Origin: Anaerolineales bacterium
Lineage (GTDB): Bacteria; Chloroflexota; Anaerolineae; Anaerolineales; Villigracilaceae
Reading direction: 5' to 3'
DNA: 64,000 nt
NCBI GenBank assembly: GCA_030834895.1
Contig: JAUQXA010000032.1
Coordinates: forward strand, 1 to 64,000
Part shown: positions 40,985 through 48,449 of the stretch, piece by piece
Layout of the letters: each line of letters opens with the position of its first letter
How positions within the stretch are numbered: the stretch's first letter is position 1
The notes under the pieces: generated by a model
Databases searched by the model: none
The model's input: only the letters and a program-made list of their open reading frames with translations
What the model was told of the DNA's origin: nothing
Made by a program: the position numbers and the translations under genes

Positions 40985-42115
40985 CTATCCCAACATCTGT
41001 TTCGCCAGCATCGCCAGTTCCCTGTCTGCTCTTGAACTGGCGATTTCACGCAGGGCGGACTCAGCACGAGTGTCCTTCAATTTTCCAAGCGCAAGGATGA
41101 CTTGCTTGACCACTTCGCGGTCAGGGTCGCGGAGCATTTCGATCAACGCGGGGGCGACACGCGCATCTTGGATTGCGCCCAATGCGGTCACGGCATGTTC
41201 GCGCACCGCCGCTTCGGGGTGACTCAACGCTTCGATGAGGATGCCCACTGCGGATGCGCCGAATTTGGTAAGTCCTTCAGCGGCGACTCTCCCCACTTCC
41301 ACATGCAAGTCATACAAGGTCATGCCCAACTCTTCGATGGCGCGGATGTCACCCATCTCGCCCAGCATGCTCGCTGCATACCTGCGCACTGTGCCTTCGC
41401 GGTCGTGTAACGCTTCAATCAACGGATCGACGGCTGCGGGTCCCATGTTCTTAATGGCGTTGAGCAGGTCAGCAGCGGCTTGTTCCTGCTCGAACCACCA
41501 CGAGGAATCGCGCAGAGCTTCCATCAGAAACGGCAATGCGGCGGGATGTTTTGTCCCGCCCAACGCCCGCGCTGCGGATTGACGCACTTCGATCAGCGGG
41601 TCGTCCAGCAAAACGGTGGTGATGTCATCAAAGGTTGAGGGATCGTTGAATTTGGCAATCGCAACACAGGCGGCGCTGCGGACTTCCGCTTCCCTGTCCT
41701 TGAGCAAAGGCAAAAGAAAGTTGACCACCTTTGGGTCACCGATATTCGCCAGAGCAAGAGCCGCGCGCGCGCAGACGGTAAAATACTCGCCCCTCACAGC
41801 ATCCAGTAAAGCGGGTATGGCTGACTTGTCCTTGGTGATGCCAAAGATTTCAGCAACACGTCCACGCACAAGTGGATGGGCAGTGGCAAGCGCCTTCACC
41901 AACAGCGGAGTCGCGGCCGGGATTCGGGCAAGGATATGTTGACAGTACAGAATCAGGTTCGGGTCCTGACTCTGGAGCGAATCAATCAAAGGCGGAACCG
42001 CATCCGCCCCGAGTTTGATCAACTCACGGGCGGCCGCATCACGCCTGGTCGAATCCGCAAGTTGCGAAATCAACTTTTTCACTTCTCCCTGTTTCGAGCC
42101 TGTGAACCAGTCCAT
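40985..42115 (-). CDS. HEAT-repeat protein
   Basis: A 376-residue protein with about nine or ten HEAT/PBS repeats (PPLIDSLQSQDPNLILYCQH, IPALLDAVRGEYFTVCARAA, LPLLKDREAEVRSAACVAI, LPFLMEALRDSSWWFEQEQ and so on). These helical solenoids bind other proteins; some PBS-type repeats belong to bilin lyases, but no lyase feature is apparent here. It runs against the MoaD gene, separated by only 7 nt and without a visible terminator between them. Confidence 0.9.
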   Translation of the reverse strand: MDWFTGSKQGEVKKLISQLADSTRRDAAARELIKLGADAVPPLIDSLQSQDPNLILYCQHILARIPAATPLLVKALATAHPLVRGRVAEIFGITKDKSAIPALLDAVRGEYFTVCARAALALANIGDPKVVNFLLPLLKDREAEVRSAACVAIAKFNDPSTFDDITTVLLDDPLIEVRQSAARALGGTKHPAALPFLMEALRDSSWWFEQEQAAADLLNAIKNMGPAAVDPLIEALHDREGTVRRYAASMLGEMGDIRAIEELGMTLYDLHVEVGRVAAEGLTKFGASAVGILIEALSHPEAAVREHAVTALGAIQDARVAPALIEMLRDPDREVVKQVILALGKLKDTRAESALREIASSRADRELAMLAKQMLG

Positions 42116-42190
42116 GCTTTGATTTTATCGCCTGCCTCGCAAGTTGCCAAACTTTTTTTTGTAAAAATTACACGATACCCTGTAATTGAA

Positions 42191-42218
42191 AAGCTCCCCG
42201 CAACACTGCGGGGAGCTT
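42191..42218 (-). terminator. hairpin after the 56-residue membrane protein gene
   Basis: Perfect 12-bp stem AAGCTCCCCGCA / TGCGGGGAGCTT with a 4-nt loop; the T-run on the minus strand is weak (TTTTCAATT). Confidence 0.6.
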
Positions 42219-42241
42219 GTTCATCCGCCAGTCGGCAAGGC

Positions 42242-42412
42242 TTACATTCCCTTGATCAGCAATCCCAGGACTAGCAGGACAAGTCCTACAAAAACAAACC
42301 AGAAAGCATAACCAGCTAAAGCACCGATTACACCAATGGCACCCAATAAACCAATCAACCCAAGAGCAACCGAAACCCAAAACACAATCATGGTGGGAGG
42401 GGTAAGTTTCAT
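42242..42412 (-). CDS. 56-residue two-span membrane protein
   Basis: ATG at 42412 behind AAAGGAGAATAAAT, stop TAA at 42242-42244. The protein is almost entirely hydrophobic: MKLTPPTMIVFWVSVALGLI, then a Gly-rich turn (GAIGVIGALAG) and FWFVFVGLVLLVLGLLIKGM. A good ribosome site and a terminator-like hairpin after it support expression. It matches no family that I can name; such short proteins are usually regulatory or stress-linked. Longer frames across this region on the same strand are shadows. Confidence 0.7.
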   Translation of the reverse strand: MKLTPPTMIVFWVSVALGLIGLLGAIGVIGALAGYAFWFVFVGLVLLVLGLLIKGM

Positions 42413-42518
42413 ATTTATTCTCCTTTGAAGAAAACGAAATAGCTCTGGCGGACAATTAAGTTATAACACCTGTAGGGAAAAAGTCAATATGCTAGCTTTT
42501 TGGGAAAATTTTATCGAT

Positions 42519-42548
42519 TTGGATTTGCATCAAATCAATTTTTATGAT
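42519..42548 (+). promoter_or_regulatory. probable promoter of the 2-oxoacid dehydrogenase operon
   Basis: TTGGAT (42519-42524), 18-bp spacer, TATGAT (42543-42548), in an AT-rich region about 65 nt before the E1alpha ATG. Confidence 0.4.
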
Positions 42549-42612
42549 AAATTAGATAAAAATTATCAGCCGTAGCGTTTACGATTCCCATTTTTGTGGA
42601 GTTTTTAAAGAA

Positions 42613-43569
42613 ATGAATAAAGAAAAGTTACTTGATTTGTATTACCAGATGGTTTTGATCCGCCGCGTTGAAGAACGCGGCGCTGAATTGTATCAAGCTG
42701 GCAAGATCGGCGGTTTTATGCACCTTTATATCGGACAGGAAGCTGTGTCAACCGGACTGATCGCGGCACGGGAACCACGTGACCGTGTGATCACCGCCTA
42801 TCGTGACCACGGTGTGGCACTGAATTGCGGCATCTCTGCCAATGAAGTGATGGCTGAACTGCTCGGCAAGGCAACGGGCATATCCAAAGGCAAGGGCGGC
42901 TCGATGCACATGGCGGATGTCACCAAGAATATGTGGGGTGGACACGCCATCGTCGGCGGACACCTCCCCATTGCTTCGGGCTTTGCGCTCGGCGACCAAT
43001 ACGCCAAGAATGACAATATCACCATCTGCATGTTTGGTGACGGCGCGACCAACATCGGCTACTTTCACGAAGCCTTGAATCTCGCCAAGACCTGGGGATT
43101 GCGCGTGTTGTGGGTCTGTGAAAACAACCAGTACGGCATGGGCACGGCGGTCAACCGCGCTTCAGCTGTGACCGAGATTCGCCAGAAGGCGGAAGGTTAC
43201 GGCATGAAGAACGGTCAGGTGGACGGCATGGATGTAACCAAGGTTTACGATGCCGCAAAAGAAGCGCTTGAGTTTGTTCGCAAAGAAAGCCAGCCATATC
43301 TACTTGAAATTGACACCTACCGTTTCCGCGGACATTCAATGGGTGATCCCGAACGCTATCGCAAGGCGGAGGAAGTGAAGAAGTGGCAGGAAAACGATCC
43401 AATAGGAATTTTTAACAAGTATTTGTTGGATAAGAAGGTCACCACCCCCAAAGGTTTGGATGAGATCGAAGCCCGCGTGGAGGAGGAAGTTGCCAAGGCG
43501 GTGGAGTTTGCGGAGACAAGCCCTGAGCCGTCGATGGAAGCACTGTACGCGAATATTTACGCTGATTAA
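42613..43569 (+). CDS. pdhA: 2-oxoacid (pyruvate or acetoin) dehydrogenase E1 alpha subunit
   Basis: A 318-residue protein. Thiamine diphosphate motif GDGATNIGYFHEALNLAKTW with the closing ENNQYG (about 138-176), and the phosphorylation-loop-like RFRGHSMGDPERYR near 237-250. It decarboxylates the 2-oxo acid with the beta subunit. Sequence alone does not separate pyruvate dehydrogenase from acetoin dehydrogenase (AcoA) reliably. It is followed by E1 beta and E2, but no E3 (lipoamide dehydrogenase) gene is present in this window. Confidence 0.95.
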   Translation: MNKEKLLDLYYQMVLIRRVEERGAELYQAGKIGGFMHLYIGQEAVSTGLIAAREPRDRVITAYRDHGVALNCGISANEVMAELLGKATGISKGKGGSMHMADVTKNMWGGHAIVGGHLPIASGFALGDQYAKNDNITICMFGDGATNIGYFHEALNLAKTWGLRVLWVCENNQYGMGTAVNRASAVTEIRQKAEGYGMKNGQVDGMDVTKVYDAAKEALEFVRKESQPYLLEIDTYRFRGHSMGDPERYRKAEEVKKWQENDPIGIFNKYLLDKKVTTPKGLDEIEARVEEEVAKAVEFAETSPEPSMEALYANIYAD

Positions 43570-43573
43570 TTTC

Positions 43574-43662
43574 ATGTCAGTGCGAGGGCGCCGGCCCGAA
43601 GCAATCTTTAACTTTACGAATAGATTGCTTCGTCGGGAAGAACACCCTCCTCGCAACGACAT
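43574..43662. repeat. MITE-like palindromic repeat, family A (copy 5)
   Basis: ATGTCAGTGCGAGG ... CTCGCAACGACAT with inner CGAAGCAATC / GATTGCTTCG, 89 bp, inside the operon between E1alpha and E1beta. Transcription must pass through it. Confidence 0.9.
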
Positions 43663-43674
43663 ATAAGAGGAACA

Positions 43675-44649
43675 ATGGCAAAAATCACAATGCGCGAGGC
43701 GATCTCGCAGGCACTTATGGAAGAAATGGACCGCGATCCCGCCGTCTTCATCATGGGTGAAGAGGTTGGCGTCTGGGGCGGAACTTACGCCGTCACCAAA
43801 GGTTTTTATGACAAGTACGGTCCCGACCGCATCAAAGACACTCCCATCGCGGAAAACGCCATCATCGGCGGCGCGATCGGCGCAGCGATGGTTGGCCAGC
43901 GTCCCATTGCGGAACTGATGACCATCAACTTCGCCTTCTCGGCAATGGACTACATCGTCAACCAGGCGGCAAAATTGCGCTACATGTTTGGTGGACAGTT
44001 CATGCTTCCGCTCGTCATCCGTGCTGTCGGCGGCGGCGGACGCCAACTGGGTGCGACTCACTCCCAGACTCCAGACGCCATTTTCGCGCACTTCCCTGGC
44101 TTGAAGGTCGTCAGCCCAGGAACGCCCGAAGATGCGAAAGGCTTACTCAAGTCGGCGATCCGCTCGAATGACCCGATTCTTTTTATCGAACATGCGACGA
44201 TGTATCAAGTCCGCGGCGAAGTTCCCGATGGCGAATACCTTATCCCGATTGGCAAATCCAAAATGCAGCGTCCCGGCAAAGACCTGACCATAGTCACCTA
44301 CTGCAAGGGGCTCGAACTCTCGATGAAGGCTGCCGACGAACTCAGCAAGCAAGGCATTGAAGCCGAGGTTGTTGACTTGCGCACGCTGCGCCCGCTCGAC
44401 ATGGAACCCGTGCTTGAGTCGTTCAAGAAGACCAACCGCGCCATCGTCGTCGAAGAAGGTTGGAAGTCGTACGGCGTCGGCAGTGAAATCGTCAGCCGTA
44501 TTTACGAAGAAGCGTTTGATTACGTCGATGCGCCCATCATCCGCGTGGCGCAAAAGGAAGTTCCGCTTCCATACAATCGCACGCTCGAACAAGCCGCATT
44601 GCCGCAAGTGCCCGACATCGTCGCCGCGGCAAAGGAGGTGTTGAAATAA
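43675..44649 (+). CDS. pdhB: 2-oxoacid dehydrogenase E1 beta subunit
   Basis: A 324-residue protein. It begins MAKITMREAISQALMEEMDR, contains GVWGGTYAVTKGFYDKYGPDR and the active-site-bearing HSQTPDAIFAHFPGLKVVSP, and ends with the standard transketolase C-terminal domain (VVDLRTLRPLDMEPVLES; VVEEGWKSYGVGSEI). It forms the E1 tetramer with the alpha subunit. Its stop overlaps the E2 start by one base (TAATGG). Confidence 0.96.
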   Translation: MAKITMREAISQALMEEMDRDPAVFIMGEEVGVWGGTYAVTKGFYDKYGPDRIKDTPIAENAIIGGAIGAAMVGQRPIAELMTINFAFSAMDYIVNQAAKLRYMFGGQFMLPLVIRAVGGGGRQLGATHSQTPDAIFAHFPGLKVVSPGTPEDAKGLLKSAIRSNDPILFIEHATMYQVRGEVPDGEYLIPIGKSKMQRPGKDLTIVTYCKGLELSMKAADELSKQGIEAEVVDLRTLRPLDMEPVLESFKKTNRAIVVEEGWKSYGVGSEIVSRIYEEAFDYVDAPIIRVAQKEVPLPYNRTLEQAALPQVPDIVAAAKEVLK

Positions 44650-45896
44650 TGGCTGAAACCATCAACATGCCCAAACTCGGCTTCGACATGGCGGAAGGTC
44701 TCCTCGTCCGCTGGGTTAAGCAGGTGGGCGAAAATATCAACAAGGGCGACGTGCTCGCTGAAATTGAAACCGATAAAGCCACCGTGGAAGTGGAATCCTC
44801 CGCGAGCGGCGTGGTGTTGCAATTGATCGTTGACCAGGGAACGATGGTTCCCGTCAATGCACCGATTGCGGTGGTGGGGGCGGAAGGGGAAAAGGTGGAT
44901 GTCAAACCGACGACAGACGATAGACCACAGACCACGACTGCGCCTCAGACTCCGCCGACAACTGATTCTGTTCCCCAAGTTGTTTCCATATCCGAAGCAT
45001 CGTCCATGGTCAAGGCATCGCCTTTGGCGAAGAAAATTGCAAAGGATAATCAGCTCGATTTGTCCCGCATTCAAGGCACTGGACCTGGCGGGCGTGTCGT
45101 CAAGAAAGATGTGGAAGCGGCGCTCACCAGGACAATCACAGACCATCGACCACAGACCATGGTCAGTGGTCCATCGTCCATCGTCTTTGCAACACCCGAC
45201 GACAAGGTCTTTCAAACCACCAAGCTCCGCCAAGCCATTGGTCGCAGATTGGTCGAATCGAAGCAGACCATTCCACATTTCTATGTGACGCACGAATACA
45301 AAATGGACGCGGCGCTCGACATGCGCAAGCAAGCCAATGCGTACCTGCCTGATAATGAAAAGCTCTCTGTCAACGATTTCATTCTCAAGGCCGTTGCATT
45401 GACGTTACGTCAGTTCCCCAACTTGAACGCGACCATCAAAGGCAATGAGGTAATCCAATTCGGTCACGTCAATGTCGGCGTGGCAGTGACCGTCCCTGGC
45501 GGCTTGATGACCGTCGTCGTCAAGGACACGGACCAAAAATCCCTGCGCCAGATTTCAGCGGAAGTCAAAGCCATGGCTGGACGCGCTCGCGAAGGCAAGG
45601 TCAAGCCTGAGGATGTGGACGGTTCGACATTTTCTACATCGAATCTCGGCATGTACGAAGTGGAAGAATTCATTGCCATCGTCAACCCGCCTGAAGCCGC
45701 AATTCTGGCAATTGGTTCTGCAAAGGAAGTTCCCGTAGTTGTAAGGGCGGACGGCCGTCCGCCCCAACTGGAAATCGGTTCCCGTATGAAAGCCACCATC
45801 TCGGTTGACCACCGTGTCAGCGATGGGGCGGAAGCCGCGCAGTTCATGCAGGCGCTGGCTGGGTTCCTGGAGAATCCCGTGAGGATGTTGGTGTAA
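44649..45896 (+). CDS. pdhC: 2-oxoacid dehydrogenase E2 (lipoyl acyltransferase)
   Basis: A 415-residue protein. One lipoyl domain (1-80) with Lys43 in IETDKATVEVES, an E3-binding domain (about 119-157: ASPLAKKIAKDNQLDLSRIQ, GTGPGGRVVKKDVEAAL) and the acyltransferase core (about 185-415) with the catalytic DHRVSDGAEAAQF. Both linkers (near residues 88-110 and 162-180) are encoded by family B repeats (RPQTTTAPQTPP; RTITDHRPQTMVSGPSS). A further 20-bp palindrome (family D) lies in the core region just before IGSRMKAT. Coupled to E1beta by a TAATG overlap. Confidence 0.95.
   Translation: MAETINMPKLGFDMAEGLLVRWVKQVGENINKGDVLAEIETDKATVEVESSASGVVLQLIVDQGTMVPVNAPIAVVGAEGEKVDVKPTTDDRPQTTTAPQTPPTTDSVPQVVSISEASSMVKASPLAKKIAKDNQLDLSRIQGTGPGGRVVKKDVEAALTRTITDHRPQTMVSGPSSIVFATPDDKVFQTTKLRQAIGRRLVESKQTIPHFYVTHEYKMDAALDMRKQANAYLPDNEKLSVNDFILKAVALTLRQFPNLNATIKGNEVIQFGHVNVGVAVTVPGGLMTVVVKDTDQKSLRQISAEVKAMAGRAREGKVKPEDVDGSTFSTSNLGMYEVEEFIAIVNPPEAAILAIGSAKEVPVVVRADGRPPQLEIGSRMKATISVDHRVSDGAEAAQFMQALAGFLENPVRMLV
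44909..44940. repeat. family B units forming the first E2 linker
   Basis: CGACAGACGATAGACCACAG and ACCACGAC; same units as the copies in prmA and between genes. It codes for the linker after the lipoyl domain. Confidence 0.6.
45131..45187. repeat. family B palindrome forming the second E2 linker
   Basis: GACAATCACAGACCATCGAC, then an inverted pair ACCATGG / CCATCGTCCATCGTC. It codes for the linker between the E3-binding domain and the catalytic core. Confidence 0.7.
45745..45764. repeat. 20-bp perfect palindrome (family D) inside the E2 gene
   Basis: GGGCGGACGGCCGTCCGCCC, coding for RADGRPP. It shares GGGCGGA / TCCGCCC with the family D copies at 5393 and 28752. Confidence 0.65.
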
Positions 45897-45963
45897 TAAC
45901 AACGACTCCGAGCCTGTCAAACTCGGGGTTTAATTCACTTTACCTGTAGAAAGGATCAATAAA

Positions 45964-46389
45964 ATGGCAACGAGAAATGCAGATGCAGTTTGGACCGGTA
46001 CCCTGAAAGAAGGCAAGGGCACCATGAAGTTTGGCACCTACGAAGGCTCATATACCTGGTCATCCCGCTTTGAAGATGGACAGGGAACCAATCCCGAGGA
46101 GTTGCTCGGCGCGGCCCATGCGGGATGTTTTTCCATGGCGTTAAGCTCCAACCTCGGCAAGAATGGTTTCACGCCCAAGAACATCCACACTCAGGCGCAG
46201 GTCACCCTTGAAGTGATCGACGGCAAGAGCCGCATTACCAAAATCCACTTGACGACCGAGGCAGTTGTGCCAGACATCAGCGATGAAAAGTTCCAGGAAA
46301 TTGCCGCGGCGGTAAAGGAAGGCTGCCCCGTCTCCGCAGCGCTGGCAAGCACGCCCATCACTTTGACCGCACGTCTACTGACGGAATAA
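45964..46389 (+). CDS. OsmC/Ohr-family peroxiredoxin-like protein
   Basis: A 141-residue protein of the OsmC subfamily: KEGKGTMKFGTYEGSYTW, then NPEELLGAAHAGCFSMALSS with the first catalytic cysteine (near Cys55) and VKEGCPVSAALAST with the second (near Cys121). The pair reduces organic peroxides with lipoamide- or thiol-dependent recycling. It lies 67 nt after the E2 gene and could be co-transcribed; some OsmC/Ohr enzymes use dihydrolipoamide from 2-oxoacid dehydrogenases as reductant, which makes this neighbourhood meaningful. Confidence 0.93.
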   Translation: MATRNADAVWTGTLKEGKGTMKFGTYEGSYTWSSRFEDGQGTNPEELLGAAHAGCFSMALSSNLGKNGFTPKNIHTQAQVTLEVIDGKSRITKIHLTTEAVVPDISDEKFQEIAAAVKEGCPVSAALASTPITLTARLLTE

Positions 46390-46539
46390 AAGGGATTTTC
46401 CGCGTATTACAAAAGCCTTGGCGGGAGATTTATATCACTCCCTCGACAATGGGAAAAGCGGGAAGTTTACATGAAAGGCATGCCATGTCTATGCTGCTAC
46501 ACCCACCGTATGGGAATTTCAAATTGGAAGGCAGGTAGG

Positions 46540-47682
46540 TCAAGTCCGCTGGGCCTTTGCAATCCGCTCGCCAAGAGGGGGATGCGAGTAAAACATGAAC
46601 ACCACCCAAGCCTCGGGGGCAACTTCCCCGAGGTTTTGATTCGCCAGTCGGGTAAAGGCGGAAGCGAAGGCTTCGTTCTTGCCAGTGGATTGCAGGGCAT
46701 AGTCGTCCGCCATGTTCTCGCGCCAGCGGGAAAGAGCATTGCTGAGCGGCTGGATCAGCAGACCATACGCACCCAACACAAGGGACAGCGCGGGGAAGGC
46801 GGCAATGTCAGCGAGGGAAGTGAAGGAGAAAACGCTTACAGCGTAATCCAAGACAAGGGATGAAATGAACAAGCCGAGAGTCGTCAGGAAGGTTCCAGAA
46901 AGGATAAGGAAGGGAATATCCTTGTGGACGTGATGTCCCAATTCGTGAGCCAGTACCGTCTCGATCTCATCTGCCGTGAATTCGTTGATGAGGGTATCGC
47001 CAAGCACGATGCGGCGGGTATTGCCGATGCCAGTCAATGCGGCGTTGGCGGCTTTCGTTCGTTTGGACATGTCGAACTTGAAGACGCCCTGCACTTTGGT
47101 GTTGGCACGCTTTGCAAGAGCCAGCAGACGTTCTTCAAGTTCCTTATGGTCATCGCCAAGCGGGACATACTTGTTGAACAGCGGCATGATCAGCACGGGC
47201 GCAAGGTTGGAAAGCAGGACGTTGAAGAGCAGCAGTCCACCCGCAGCCCACAGCCACCACGCATCGCCAGTCAGACGCAGAGCCAGATAAAGCAACTCGA
47301 GCAGCAGCAAGCCAAGCGGAGCGCCAATGGCAAGACCCTTGAGTTGATCCACAACCCAATCCTTGAACGACTGGTTGGATTGGTCGAAACGATGCGGCAG
47401 GACAAATCCGCTGTAATAGCTGAGCGGGAGATTGATGATGGAATAGACGCCGCCGAAGATGGCGACGTACAAAGCGATGAGCAGCCAGTCAACGCCAGTG
47501 ATCAGTGACCAGTTGACAGTGATCAGTCGGTGGAGCCATTCGCGGAGGGAGATACTCCAGCCGAGAAACAGCCAGGCGAAGGCATAGACGGTACTGAAGA
47601 GCGTATCCACCAGCCAGAGTCGGCGGGAAATGCGAGAGTATTGTTTGGCTTGCTTTTGTTTTTCGGGATCGAGGGTGGTCAT
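46540..47682 (-). CDS. M48 family membrane metallopeptidase
   Basis: A 380-residue protein of the CAAX-protease/HtpX-like M48A type: four N-terminal membrane segments, then VLAHELGHHVHKDIPF (HExxH near residues 244-248) and a later ENMADDYAL with the third zinc ligand. It cuts proteins in or at the membrane. Residues about 51-62 (RLITVNWSLITGV) are coded by family H repeat units (TGATCAGTGACCAGTTGAC), inserted in frame in a loop. Confidence 0.93.
   Translation of the reverse strand: MTTLDPEKQKQAKQYSRISRRLWLVDTLFSTVYAFAWLFLGWSISLREWLHRLITVNWSLITGVDWLLIALYVAIFGGVYSIINLPLSYYSGFVLPHRFDQSNQSFKDWVVDQLKGLAIGAPLGLLLLELLYLALRLTGDAWWLWAAGGLLLFNVLLSNLAPVLIMPLFNKYVPLGDDHKELEERLLALAKRANTKVQGVFKFDMSKRTKAANAALTGIGNTRRIVLGDTLINEFTADEIETVLAHELGHHVHKDIPFLILSGTFLTTLGLFISSLVLDYAVSVFSFTSLADIAAFPALSLVLGAYGLLIQPLSNALSRWRENMADDYALQSTGKNEAFASAFTRLANQNLGEVAPEAWVVFMFYSHPPLGERIAKAQRT
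47497..47528. repeat. family H repeat units inside the M48 gene
   Basis: CAGTGATCAGTGACCAGTTG and ACAGTGATCAGTC: direct GATCAGT steps, also found between genes at 11295-11313 and 63516-63540. Confidence 0.55.
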
Positions 47683-47683
47683 T

Positions 47684-47728
47684 GGATTTACGATTTACGA
47701 TTTATGATTTTCGATTTTCGATTGACGG
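47684..47728. repeat. tandem CGATTTACGATTT/CGATTTTCGATT repeat
   Basis: Six nearly tandem units of 7-8 bp. The left part lies between genes and the right part codes for the last residues of the isochorismatase-like protein (NRQSKIENHKS). Confidence 0.6.
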
Positions 47729-48297
47729 TTGAGTGGATCAATCATTTCGGCAGCCAGCAGTGCGATAACTTCATCCGCCTTCATCACCTGCCCGTAGGAT
47801 TTGAGCGCGGCAAGAAACGCCTTATGGACATGTTCGGCTGGGACGGTTGTATCGCCATAGGTCAGGTCACGGGTGGCGCAGGCATCTCCGGCAATAATCA
47901 CCTTGAAGCCGAGGTCAACGGCGGCACGAGCAGTGGCGTCCACGCACATGTGTGTCATCATGCCAGTAATGACCACGCGCTCAATCCCCCACCCCTGCAA
48001 TATCTCCAGCAGGTTCGTCTCGCGGAACGAGTTGGGATAATGCTTGTAAACAATCGGCTCGCCTTCAAAATGCGCAACGGCGTCATGGATGTCGGAACCA
48101 CTGTCGCCACGGATGAAGAAGGTTGCACCGGGCTTGATGGAAATATGCTGGATGTGGACATGGTGTCCGCCATGTTCACGGAAGCATTGAAGCAGCCCAT
48201 AGGCTTTCTGCGCCGCCGGGAGTGGGTCCACGAGCGGAAATTTTCCGCCGGGGAAGTAGTCTTTCTGGATGTCGATGACGAGAAGAGCTGTTTTCAT
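47695..48297 (-). CDS. isochorismatase-family cysteine hydrolase
   Basis: A 200-residue protein from the ATG at 48297. Catalytic Asp in LLVIDIQKDYFPGG (about 6-16), Lys in the middle region and Cys in GMMTHMCVDATARAAVDLGF near 115-134 give the D-K-C triad. The fold hydrolyses amides or enol ethers (nicotinamidase, isochorismatase and others); the substrate is open. The last residues are encoded by a tandem DNA repeat and are not part of the conserved domain, so the natural stop has probably been replaced. Confidence 0.92.
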   Translation of the reverse strand: MKTALLVIDIQKDYFPGGKFPLVDPLPAAQKAYGLLQCFREHGGHHVHIQHISIKPGATFFIRGDSGSDIHDAVAHFEGEPIVYKHYPNSFRETNLLEILQGWGIERVVITGMMTHMCVDATARAAVDLGFKVIIAGDACATRDLTYGDTTVPAEHVHKAFLAALKSYGQVMKADEVIALLAAEMIDPLNRQSKIENHKS

Positions 48298-48449
48298 GAG
48301 ATAAACTCCACGGGATGATGGGACTATTGTAATACATGAGAAATATCGCGTGAGCAAACGGTCATTATCCACGCGATTGAGAGCAGACAGGGCAGTCATA
48401 TGGGTATGGTAGAATTTTCTGACCAAAATCAAATGAGGATAGCATTTCA

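Noticed and set aside
42168-42455. 95-codon Cys/Trp-rich frame on the minus strand
   Set aside because: It is the shadow of the 56-residue membrane protein gene (42242-42412), which has a good ribosome site and hydrophobic pattern.
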